NCBI GenBank assembly: GCA_964036195.1
Contig: OZ038451.1
Coordinates: 1,054,001 to 1,118,000 of the forward strand
DNA length: 64,000 nucleotides
Direction: 5' to 3'
From: Sphaerolaimus hirsutus
Lineage: Eukaryota; Nematoda; Chromadorea; Monhysterida; Sphaerolaimidae
Shown here piece by piece: positions 12,378-24,300 of this stretch. The position numbers were made by a program, and so were the translations under genes. The notes under the pieces were generated by a model, which was not told where the DNA came from, made no database searches, and saw nothing but the letters and a program-made list of their open reading frames with translations. Within the stretch, counting starts at the first letter, position 1; each line of letters begins with the position of its first letter.

Positions 12378-15300
12378 CTGAAAGAAATTATCATGAGTTT
12401 GTGCAATTTTTTTTCATATTTCTCTGGATTTTTTCTTGATTAGTCAAGTGATAAAAATTTCAACATTTGAATGACCTGCCTGCCAGGGTGCCAGCCATTC
12501 CAGACCCTGTAAAATGTTATATGTCATAAAAAATGTGTAAAGTCATGTAAAGTGCACTGGAAAATAACAAATGGACGTTTCCCATTTTCCAGGGCATTTT
12601 ACATGACTTTTCACACTTTACATTACATTTGACATTTTATAGGGACTGATGGCTGTGTTTAAAGGTGGGAGGCTGTGCTGAGCTAAAGACTGAGGGTAAC
12701 AACATATTGGTATGTTCCATACATATAATGACAGCATACATGTTGAATGTTTTTTAATGTGTCCCACAAGATATTTTTCAATATTTGGCTGTCAAAGGGA
12801 AATGGCATGCACATTAACTAAAAACGTTCACTAATTATCATTTGTCCTGTTGATAACGTGGGCAGTGAGTTCTTCATAAAAAAACTATTAAGCCAGAATT
12901 AGAGCTTGAGCATGTAATGTGAAATGTTGACGTGGAATGTTTGACGTGAAATGTCGATGTGAAATGATACAATTTTGACGTACAGTTAATAACACATTAA
13001 TTACTTAATATTTTTCAAATCTTTTTTGGGACATTAAACCAGGACAATCTTATTCTGAAATTACAAGACCGTATCTTGGTCTGTTCTCATGTAATCAATT
13101 TTACGACATCATTTCACGTAGTCATTTTATGTCCAATCAACGCTGAGCTCTAATTCTGGCTTAATGGAAATGAAAAAAAAGCTCAGCCTTCAAACAACAG
13201 AAGTAGGTGAATGTATGCACTTAACTTTACATTTATGCACTTTTCAGAAAATCTCCCATCATTAAAGCCAACAAAAGTGAAGAACTCACTTGTAATCAGT
13301 ATGTTTTCTTTTTGTATGTCCCATCATTGTGTATCGGGACACTGGCTGTGGCAGGCGTTCCACCCTGCACAGACAAAGCACAGGCCGTGAAAATTCTTAT
13401 AAAAGATGAAAAAATGTCAAAATATAAGTTGAGGGATGTATTCATTCTCTGCATTAAGAGAATTCAAACTTCATTATGTTTATTTGAACCAGTAGTGGTG
13501 AGTTTGCAAAGTCATATGTGCACATGCAAATGTGCATGCAAATGCTCATGTAAATGCACATGCAATTGCAACTTTGGATTGTGCATTTGATGCTGCACAC
13601 TTAAAGAATGGCATGCGCTCTCTTTTTGAATGTCTCCCATGTGCAGAATTCACAACAAAAATGGGTATGTTGATGTGATGTGAAGCGTTGTGAAGTAACT
13701 TCACGCCAACACATCCGGATGCTTCACCAAGCATGCAAGCACTTTCACGCAAATCATGAGAATTTGTATGACGTCACTTCACACTTCTAAATATGGCACT
13801 GACACACAATGTACTTGTATATGTTAATAAAGGATTTGGAAATGTCCTCCTGTGATGTGTCTGCCACAATTTTGGAAGCACCTGATGTGCACAGAGAAAC
13901 TGGGTGAAGTGTCTGGGAGACACTTCAAACAGGAATTTCTTGATGCTTGTGGAAGCTTGTGGAAGCATGTGGAGGTATGTTGAAGCATATGAAAGCATGT
14001 GGAAGTGTGTTAAATTGCATGAACAATGTGTGATGCATGTGGATGCATGTGAGAGAATGTGGAAGCATGTCCACCAAGCATGTGAAAGCATGTTGCAGCA
14101 TGCTGAAGCATTTGGAAATATGTGGAAGCTTGTGGAAGTGTGAAGTAGCATGTGCAAGCATGTGGAAGCATCTGGAAATGTGTGGAAGCATGTGGAAACA
14201 TGGGGAAGCATGTGGAAGCTTGTGGCAGTGTGCATGAGCATACCAAAGCATGTGGATTAGTGTGAATCCATGTGGAAGCGTGTGGAAGTTGTGGTAGTGC
14301 ATGGGAACTTGTGGAAGTGCGTGGCAGCTTGTGAAAGTGTGTGGAAGCCTGTGACAGTTAGTGGAGGCATGTATATGTGTCTGAAAGTGTGCCGAAGTCT
14401 GTGAAATTGTGTGAAAGCATGTGGAAGCATGAGGGAGCTTGTGGAAGTGTGTGGAAGCATGTAAAAAAATGTGGAAGCATGCATGTGCCTGAATGTGTGT
14501 GGAAGTATGTGGAAGTGTGTGAAAACATGTGAAAGCATGTGAAAGCATGTATATGCACACCGCTTCATGCAGTCGGCTTCCACACGCTGCATATGCCAAT
14601 TTTTGCTGTGATTCTATGCAATCAATCACTCAACTTCCAGTTGACCAAAAAGCTCAACCTTTTGAAAACGGCCTTTATTCTGTATCCAAGGTCTTCATCT
14701 TCACCTCCATAACCCCAAAACATATTCGAGTGTCCATTTATTTGTCTGTACTGGTCCAATGTGAAACCGATCACGCCGCCAACCAGGTGATCATAGAATA
14801 ACCTCCATTTGAGTACGTCCACATAGGCGCCGTGGTGGATGGGCACGCCGTTCTGGGGGCAGTGGTACGAGTGCGTGTCGTACAGAGGCAGCATGTCCAC
14901 CTGCGAGTTCGAGGTAGTGATGTTTAAAGCACCGGGAAAAATGGCACCGCACCGCACCGGCATGTTTGCCATCGCGTGAAAAGGGCACCTGGCACCCTGG
15001 GGCACCGGCCAAAAAAGGGCACCGCACCGCACCGGCACCGGTGCCATTCTGAAAAAATGGCACCGGCACCTAAGGGCACCGGAGGGTTGCCGGTGCTAGC
15101 ACCGAAAGGCACCGCACCAGGTAAAATTTTGCGTAGTGATATTAAAAGTGCCAGGACCTTGGCGAGAAGTGCCAAAAGCGCCCTGGCACTTTTTCCAGCC
15201 CCCATCACCAAAATCTATGGCGCCAGGGCAGAATGGCGCCAACTGCCATGGCGCTGAGCACCAATAGTGCCACAACGAAATCGCGCCTGAAGCCAAATGA

Positions 15301-18300
15301 GTCATGGCGCTTTTTGTGTTGGCGCCAGCACCAATGCCATGCGCTTTCGCAGGCGACAGGAGTACTCGGTGCCAGGCCAGGACCAGGATGTTTGTTTGAT
15401 TTTATAACATCGCTCTTTTCTGACACGCCGAGATCACTTTTATCCGTCTCAATGATTGTTTTGTTTAAAATCGCTAGTTTTTATGTTTGTTAAAAGAAAA
15501 TCAATAAAAAAGGTCGTTGGCACGTGAATTTGATTGGGTCACTTTTTGAATGAACACACATGTCCTGGAAAAAACCGCAGTTCACACCCTTGAAACCCTG
15601 CCGGTGCCCTTCCCGGTGCCCCACTTTTTCTGGCCGGTGCCAGCACCTAAAGGCACCCTCGAAAAAGGGCACCGCACCGGTGCTATTCTGAAAAAAATGG
15701 CACCGGCACCGGCAGGGCACCTCTGAAACTTGCGAGGGCACCGCACCAGCACCGGTGCTGGTGCCCTTCGGTGTCCAGCACCGGGGCACCGGTGCCCCGG
15801 TGCCTTTACATCACTAGTTCGAGGCAGCTCAGGCGCAAATTCCAAAATTACTTGTGTCTTAATCGATAATGCGCGAACAGGGTACTCATTTTACAAAAAG
15901 GAGAAGGAAAATTGAAAAAAAGGCGGAGTCAAGTACAACCAACACTTGCTTGAAATATTTTTGGACGATTATTATTTTAATTATGATGACGTCATGATGG
16001 AGTCTTTCTTTCAGAAAAATGGATATCATGTGGTCTGCAAAGAATAAGATAAAAACCATACGAGAAGTGAAAAGTAAAAGTGAAGTGAGAGGTTAAAGAA
16101 ATTAAAAGTTTACTTCGCTTTTAACTTTTTAACTTTGTCGTTTTTACTTTTTTACATTTTCCAGGGAATTTGCCATCATTGATATAAAAAAACTATATAT
16201 TTGAATAAAAGAGTGTGACCGCTGTGTGCCGAAATGTGGACTGGCGAGTGTGCAAAGTCATAGTGCACATGCGAATGCACATGCAAAGTGCATGGACACT
16301 AACTGACGTCGTGGAAGAGCACGCAATCGACGGGCAGGAGCTGCGCCAGCGTGAAGCCCGCATTCATTAGTTTCCCCTTGTTGAACAGTTCATCGCTGCC
16401 TGCCTGAACGTATAATCATAGTAGACTCGCTTTACACCATAAATAGTCGTCAAAACGTGTGTACGTTGAGTCGAAAAATACGTATATTACGTAGACATAG
16501 AAAAACGCAACAATAACCACCGTGTATACTTGACTAGACTTATAAAAGTATTAATCTGGTATAAACCCTGTTCTAACGTAACACAGTCACTGTGGGTATT
16601 AAGCTGGATTTGCAGCTCGACGGAAAATTATGACACAACGGAGTATTATTTTTCACCGCAAAATTATTTACAGTCGAATGGAGAAAGATACAGTGTTATC
16701 ACTTTAGAGTTAAGTAGTCCTATAAATTGTCTTTTATGTGTGTAAAAATTGTTTCATTATCCTTATTTTTATGTAGTAATTAATTTTGCGGTAAACTTTT
16801 GTCATCACGGAAAATTCCAACTGAAAATTCTAATGGAAAAGTACAAAAAATGTACTGCAAAATTATTTACTACATAAATAATAAGGATAATGAAACAATT
16901 TTTGCACACATTAGGCCGGAATTAGAGCTCAGCGTCGATTCAACGTGAAATGATGACGTGAAATGACGTCGTGAAATTAATTACACGAGTGTGGATCATG
17001 CTACGGGTGTACAATTTTCTAAGGATAATACCGTATTTCCTCGAAATACCCCCCGAGGGGTGATTGTTTCATAGTGGTCCCGAGAGGGGGGGGGTTAAAC
17101 GAGGGGGGGGTATTTCGAGGGGGGGGGGGTTATTGTTTCACAAGAAAATTTTTGAAAACCAAGTACGAAATTGTCGTCTGAAACGTACGCAGACGTCGAA
17201 AAGTGCAACAAAAACCGCCATTTAAAAGGTTCTGTAGACTAATATTAGTATGTAGATGGTATGTACACTGTTCTAACGTTACACCGACATTGTTTTAACG
17301 TGTGTTCTGCAGTACACTGAACACAAACTACAGTTATTGTCATGTACGTTCCCTTTACACTCAATTTGGGGGGGGGTATTTCGAGGGGGGGGGGTGATTG
17401 TTTCATAGTGGTCTCGAGAGGGGGGGGGGGTCAAACGAGGGGGGGGGGGTATTTCAAGGGGGGGGGGTATTTCGAGGAAATACGGTATATGAATCAATAC
17501 CTTAATCGTGCAATACCTTATTGCAATCAATACCTTATTGCAAGCAGCAGTCTGACGTGAAATGTCAAGTTGTTCCCTGACACTGTGACGTGAAATGATG
17601 ATGACGTGAAATGATAAAAATTGAATTTTTCAATTCGCTCTAGTTGTGGCTGATAACACTCAGTATTGGACACGATTAAGGTATTGATTCATATATTATC
17701 CTTAGAAAATTGTAGACCCGTAGCATGATCCACACTCGTGTAATTAATTTCACGACGTCATTTCACGTCATCATTTCACGTCGAATCGACGCTGAGCTCT
17801 AATTCCCGCTTAAAAGACAATTATTAGAGGTGTTTAACTGTAAAGTTACAACATTGTATCTTTCTCTATTCTTCTGTAAATAATTTTGCAGTGAAAAATA
17901 ATTCTCCGTTGTGTCATAATTTGCCGTCCAGCTGAAATTCCAGCTTTATGCTGCAATTACAGCTCGGACGTAAAATTGACCGGGTGTAAAATTGATTTTG
18001 GGCATAAAATTAATTACAGATGAATGGATAAAGATACGACATTGTTATTTCAGTCAAAGAAAGCATAGATGCAGACGTTTCTTGTGTCCAAAGCTCATGA
18101 GTTTATTTTAATCGTACTGGGAGTTATGAATTTTAGCACAATTTTGTCAATTGTGTGCTGTAAGTGGCGTTAAATTTAGGGTGTAAAATTCATAACTTCT
18201 AGTCCAATTAAAATAAACTGATGAGCTTTGGACACAAGCAACATCTGCATGTGCGCTTTCTTTGACTGAAATTACAATGCCATATCTTTGTCCATTCACC

Positions 18301-21300
18301 TGTAATTACCGTAATTCAATTTTACGCTGGTCAATTTTACGCCCGAGCTGTAATCGCAGCATTACAGCTATTATTGCAATGGAAGTTACAAAATTTTGAC
18401 AAAATGTAAAATTGATTACAACATAATGGATAAAGATATGGTGCTGTAACTTTAGTAAGGTAAATAGTGAACAAAGAGGTAGTTAGGGTTCAAACAGGAC
18501 CAGTTTTTTAAACTGGGACTGTGACCGGGACTAGGGTTCAAACGGGACCACGGTCCCGGTACATGATTCGGCAAAAAGTCGGGACTGGGGTGGTCCCGGT
18601 CCCGGTCCCGGTCCGACACCCCAGTCCCGGTCCCGGTCCCGACAATTAAAAAAAAGCCAGTCCCGGTCCCGCTCCTGGTCCGACCCCCCAGTCCCGGTCC
18701 CGGTCCTGGTCCCGGAATTTTATAGCAGTCCTGACAAGGCATGGAAAAACGTATTTTTCAATGACCTGGGTGAAAATAATTATGTTGTTTTTTTATAAAA
18801 TGTTTTTTCAAAGGCTCCCAAATATAGTTACAATGTGGTCAACATATACACGTAAATACGTCAGACAAATAGCAGTATCTTATGATGTCATATATTTATA
18901 TAGCAATATAATGGTTGTGGAGCCATGCTGTAGTATTATAAGTGGTGATTTCTGCCAAAAATCTAGGTGTTGTTACAAGTGTCTTGTCGAACTTGTTACA
19001 TAAATAGATTGCTTTTCATCTAATATTCACGACTTCAAGTGAAGATGGGAATGGAATAGTGCTTGAATAATGTTATAAGAACAGGCTCATACATTGAGAG
19101 TGGTCCTTCACACAGTGGAGGTGTGTGGAACAACATTGGCTGGATATCTCCACCTATACAATTGCGAGAGAACTGCACGCTAAGCATGCTTCAATGCAAA
19201 AGATAGGAGGCACAATCACAGGCCTCATTGTGCCCGATTCGTGTGTGTTTTTGCACACAATGCAGTCACTATTTATTAGTACAAATGCCCTTTACAAACA
19301 CGATCCACAATCTTGACAAACAGGGTTAGTAGATGGCAAAGTTGCTTCCCAAGAATGCAATTGCACATGTATAGGGGGTTGACTTGAGTTTTTAGGGGCT
19401 GAGTTTACAATTCAGGGTTGAGTTGATGGGTGTTGATAAATTAGGGTTGAGTTGACAGAAGTTTAAAGATAAGGGGCTGTTGACACAAGTTTAAAAATTA
19501 GAGGCTGAGTTTATGGGAGTTGAGTTGATGGGTGTTTGCCAAATTAGGGGCTGAGTTTATGGGAGTTAACAATAACATTACCATAATCCTTAAGTGAGGC
19601 CCCCGGGGCTAAAAAATATAAATTGTGATATAACGCATTTGTGGGTTACTGATTACAATGATTTGAAATATGCACTCCATTCTGACAGTACATTACGATA
19701 ACCCTGAAATTGAACCCAAAATGGGGCCAAAATTTTCAAATTGTGAAATGATGCATTGTGGGTTTCTAATTGCACTGATTTGATATATAATGCACTCCAT
19801 TTTGACACTACATTACCATAACCCTGAAAATGAACCACTGGGGCCAAAAACTTTCAATTTGTGAAATGATGCATTTTTGGGTTTCTGGTTGCACTGATTT
19901 CAAATTTAGGTTTCTGATTGCACTGATTTGATATATGCACTCCATTGACACTACATTACCATAACCTGAAAAATGAACCCATGGGGCCAAATACTTTCAA
20001 TTTGAGAAATGATGCATTTTCAGGTTTCTGATTGCACTCATTTGAAATATGCACTTCATTTTGACACTACATTACCATAACCCTGAAAATGAACCACTGG
20101 GGCCAAAAAATTTCAATTTGTGAAATGATGCATTTTTGGGTTTCTGATTGCACTGATTTCAAATTTGGGTTTCTGATTGCACTGATTTGATATATGCACT
20201 CCATTTTGACACTACATTACCATAACCCTCAAAATGGACCCATGGGGTTTAATACTTTCAATTTGAGAAATGATGCATTTTCGGGTTTCTGATTGCACTC
20301 ATCTGAAATATGCACTTCATTTTGACACTACATTACCATAACCCTAAAATGAACCCCCTGGGCCAAAAACTTTCAAATCATAAAATGATGGATTTGTGAG
20401 TTTCTGAGTGTAGTGATTTCAAATATGCCCAGGGCTTAAAAAATTAGAAATTGTGAAATGATTCAATGTGGGTTTCTAATTGCACTGATTTGAAATATGC
20501 ACTCCGTTTTGACACTACATAACCCTGAAAACTACATAACCATAACCCTGAAAATGAACCTCTGGAGCCAAAAACTTTCAATTTGTGAAATCATTCATTT
20601 TTGGGTTTCTGATTGCACTGATTTCAAATTTGGGTCTATGATTGCACCAATTTGATATATGCACTCCATTTTGACACTACATTACCATAACCCTAAAAAT
20701 GAACCCATGGAGCCAAATACTTTCAATTTGAGAAATGATGCATTTTCGGGTTTCTGATAGCACTCATTTGAAATATGCACTTCATTTTGACACTACATTA
20801 CCATAACCCTAAAAATGAACCCCCTGGGCCAAAAACTTTCAAACCATAAAATGATGGATTTGTGGGTTTCAGAGTGTAGCTATTTCAAATATGCCCAGGG
20901 CTTAAAAAATTAGAAATTGTGAAATGATTCGATGTGGGTTTCTAATTGCACTGATTTGAAATATGCAATCCATTTTGACACTACATAACCCTGAAAACTA
21001 CATAACCATAACCCTGAAAATGAACCTCTGGAGCCAAAAACTTTCAATTTGTGAAATCATTCATTTTCAGGTTTCTGATTGCACTCATTTGAAATATGTA
21101 CTTCATTTTGACACTACATTACCATAACCATAAAAATGAACCCCCTAAGCCAAAAACTTTCAAATCATAAAATGATGCATTTGTGGGTTTCTGATTGTAG
21201 CGATTTCAAATATGCACTCCATTTTGACACTACATTACTAAAACTCTGAAATTGAACCCCTAGACCCAAAAATTTCTATTTGTAAAATGATGCATTTTGC

Positions 21301-24300
21301 AGGTTTCTTATTGCACTGATTTGAAATGACTCAATTTCAACTCTACATTACTGTAAGCCTTAAATTGAAGCCATGGGGCTAATAAATTAGAAATTGTGAA
21401 ATGATGCATTTGTGGCTTTTTGATTGCCTTGATTTGAAATATGCACTTCATTTTGACACTACATTACCATAACCCTGAAAATGAACCCCCAGGGCCAAAA
21501 ATGTTCAAATCATAAAATGATGTGTTTGTGGGTTTCTGATTGTAGCGATTTCAAATATGCACTCCATTTTGACACCACATTACTAAAACCCTGATAATGA
21601 ACCCCTGGGCACAAAAACTTTCAATTTGTGAAATGATGCGTTTGTGGGTTTTTTATTGCAGTGATTTGAGATGTGCACTCCATTTCTACTCTACATTACC
21701 ATAACCTTTTAAGTCTAACCCTTGGGGCTAAAAAATTGAAAATTGTGAATTGATGCATTTGTGGATTGATGATAGTGATTTTTTGAAATATTCATACCAT
21801 TTTCACACTACATTACCATAAACCTGAAAATGAGTTTACGGGAGTTTCCAACTTAGGGGCTGAGTTTATGGGAGTTTCCAAATTAGGGGCTGATTTTAAG
21901 GGAGTTTCCAAATTAGGGGCTAAGTTTATGGGAGTTTCTAAATTAGGGGCTGAGTTTATTGGAGTATCCAAATTAGGGCTGAGTTTACGGCAGTTTCCAA
22001 ATTATGGGTTGAGTTTACAGGAGTTTCCAAAATTGGGGGCTGAGTTTATGGGAGTTTTCAAATTAGAGGCTGAGTTTATGGGAGCTTACAAATAAGTGGC
22101 TGAGTTTATGGGAGTTTGCAAGTTAGGGGCTGAGTTTACGAGAGTTTGCAAGTTAGGGGCTGAGTTTATAGGAGTTTCCAAATTAGGGGCTGAGTTTACA
22201 GGAGTTTCCAAACTAGGGGCTGTGTTTACAGGATTTAGAGGGGGTCCCCATGGGGTGCCATTTTTGGGGGGTCTTTAGGGGGTGCCATTTTCTGGAGGTA
22301 CATATGGGGGTGCCATTTCAAGGGGGTCCACATAGGGTGCCATTTTTTGGGTGGTCCCCAGGGGTGCCATTTTTTGGTGGTCCTCAGGGGGGTGCTATAT
22401 TTTTTTTTGCAGGGGGGTCCTAAGGGGGTGCCATTTTGGGGTGGTCCCCAGGGGGTGCCATTTTTGGAGAGTCCCCAGGGGGAGCCAACTTTGGGTGGGT
22501 CCCCAGGGGGTGCCATTTTTGTGGGGGTTCCTAGGGGGTGCCATGTTTGGGGGGTCCCCAGGGGGTGCTATTTTGGGGGGTCCCAAGGGGGTGCTATTTT
22601 GGGGGGTCCCAAGGGGGTGCCATTTTTGGGGGGTCCCTAAGGGGTGCCATTTTTCGGTGGTCCTCAGGGGGTGCCATATTTGTGGGGCCCTAGGGGGTCT
22701 CATTTTTGGGCAGTTCCCAGGGGGTGCCACTTTTGGGGGGTTCCCCGGGGGGTGCCATTTGGAGGGGGGTCCCCATTGGGGTGTCAGTTTTTGCAAGCCT
22801 CTGAGTAGTGGGTACCTATAGCAGGATTCTCTCCAACCTTCAGTTGGGTTTTGTGGTTCTCTACAATTAATACCACAAGGATTTACAAACACAAAAAGAA
22901 CAGCAAAGCACAAATGTAACCAATTGAAGATTACAACAAAGTTTGACACCTTGCAAAAACCACACTATCATATCACAAAACCTATACCACACAGAATGCA
23001 CACTGCACACCATCATACCAAATCGCAAACTGTCCACATTTTACTACCGAGTTTCATGCCCAACCATTTTACAGTTAACAGTTTTACATTTTACCAACCA
23101 AGTTTACAAAAATCCATTCCAAAACATTGCATCTTTGGTATTGGTCTTGTTATTGTTGGTACATTACATACTGCATTTCAAAACACATGCCTAGCATGTG
23201 GGCAAACTTAACTAAAGTATCATATTTTCTCCAATGGTATTAATTTTAGAGAACCACAAAACCCGACCGGAGGTCGGAGAGAATCCTGCTAGTTACGTAC
23301 AAAAAGGGTTCAAACGAGACCGTGGTCCCTGTACATGGTTCAGCAAATCCCAGTCCCGGGACCGACCACCCAGTCCTGGTCCCGGTATTGGTCCTGACAA
23401 TTGAAAAAAGCCAGTCCCGGTCCCGGTCCCGGTCCGACACCCCAGTCCCGGTCCCGGTCCCGACATTAGAAAATTTCTGGTCCCGATCCCGGTCCCGGGC
23501 CGAAGAATTGGTCCTGTTTGAACCCTAACAGGGACCACAAATTTTCTAATGTCGGGACCGGGACTGGGGGGTCGGGACCGGGACCGGGACTGGGGGGTCG
23601 GGACTGGGACCGGGACCGGGACTGGGGGGTCGGTCCCGGGACTGGAATTTGCCGAACAATGTACCGGGACCATGGTCTCGTTTGAACATATTGGTACATA
23701 ATATCCAGCCAATGTTGTTCCACACACCTCCACTGTGTGAAGGACCACTCTCAATGTCCTCAAGGATCGCTATAAAATTCTGGGACCGGGACCGGGGAAT
23801 GGGTGGTTGGGACTGGTACCAGGACCGGGACTGGGTGGTTGGGACCGGGACCAGGACCGGGACTGGGTGGTTGGGACCGGGACCGGGACTGGGTGGTTGG
23901 GACCGGGACCGGGACTGGGTGGTTGGGACCGGGACCGGGACTAGGGTTGGGGAACCGAACCGAACCGAACCGAACCGAGAACCAAGCACAATTTTGGAAC
24001 CGAGAACCGAGAACCGGAACCGAAAAAAATACCCGAACCGGAACCGAGAACCGGCACTTAGACCCGGAACCGAACTAAAGAACCGAAAGAACCGAAATTT
24101 TATACAATAATCGGCGGCCACCCCCCCTTCCTGGGTGAGAGTTGGAAGATGCATGAAAATGTAACTTCCGGCATCAATTTTTGGGGTGATTTGTAAAAAT
24201 TCTGCGCGCAAGCACGCAATTCTTGCTTCACGCGACTGGTGATTTCATCTCACTGGTCGCGCAGCCTCATGTGTTCACGATCCTGACTAAACAGCAGTCT

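Larger units (their letters stand above)
16595..17945. mobile_element. Fold-back element hosting two further nested MITEs
   Basis: Sequence at 16595-16745 (GACACAACGGAGTATTATTT, AGTCCTATAAATTGTCTTTT) reappears inverted at 17813-17945. The element at 16915-17809 is inserted between them, giving three nested levels with 17029-17487. Confidence 0.65.
19147..23292 (+). mobile_element. Helitron A (non-autonomous), 4146 bp, b4galt intron 4
   Basis: Starts 5'-TCTCCACC directly after A and ends CTGCTAG-3' directly before T, without target duplication. A CCGACC-GGA-GGTCGG hairpin lies 11 nt before the CTAG end. These are the standard Helitron ends. Inside are three tandem-repeat blocks (about 19640-21830, 21830-22230, 22240-22790) and a fold-back 3' segment (22815-23290). 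No Rep/helicase frame is present. A related uninterrupted site is at 23701/23702 (opposite strand). Confidence 0.88.

Noticed and set aside
13774-14629. Several overlapping His/Cys/Thr-rich open frames on both strands
   Set aside because: Translations of the GTGGAAGCAT minisatellite inside a b4galt intron; no conserved domain.
16302-16303. Alternative exon 5 donor GTTAGT, 4 nt downstream of the chosen one
   Set aside because: It would shift the frame and destroy the DVD motif that the chosen GTCAGT site joins exactly.
21868-22821. Open frames of 60-184 codons across the Helitron repeats (and 31594-32649)
   Set aside because: They follow from 30-bp repeat units, whose length is a multiple of three, and occur on both strands. 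No family resemblance or start context.
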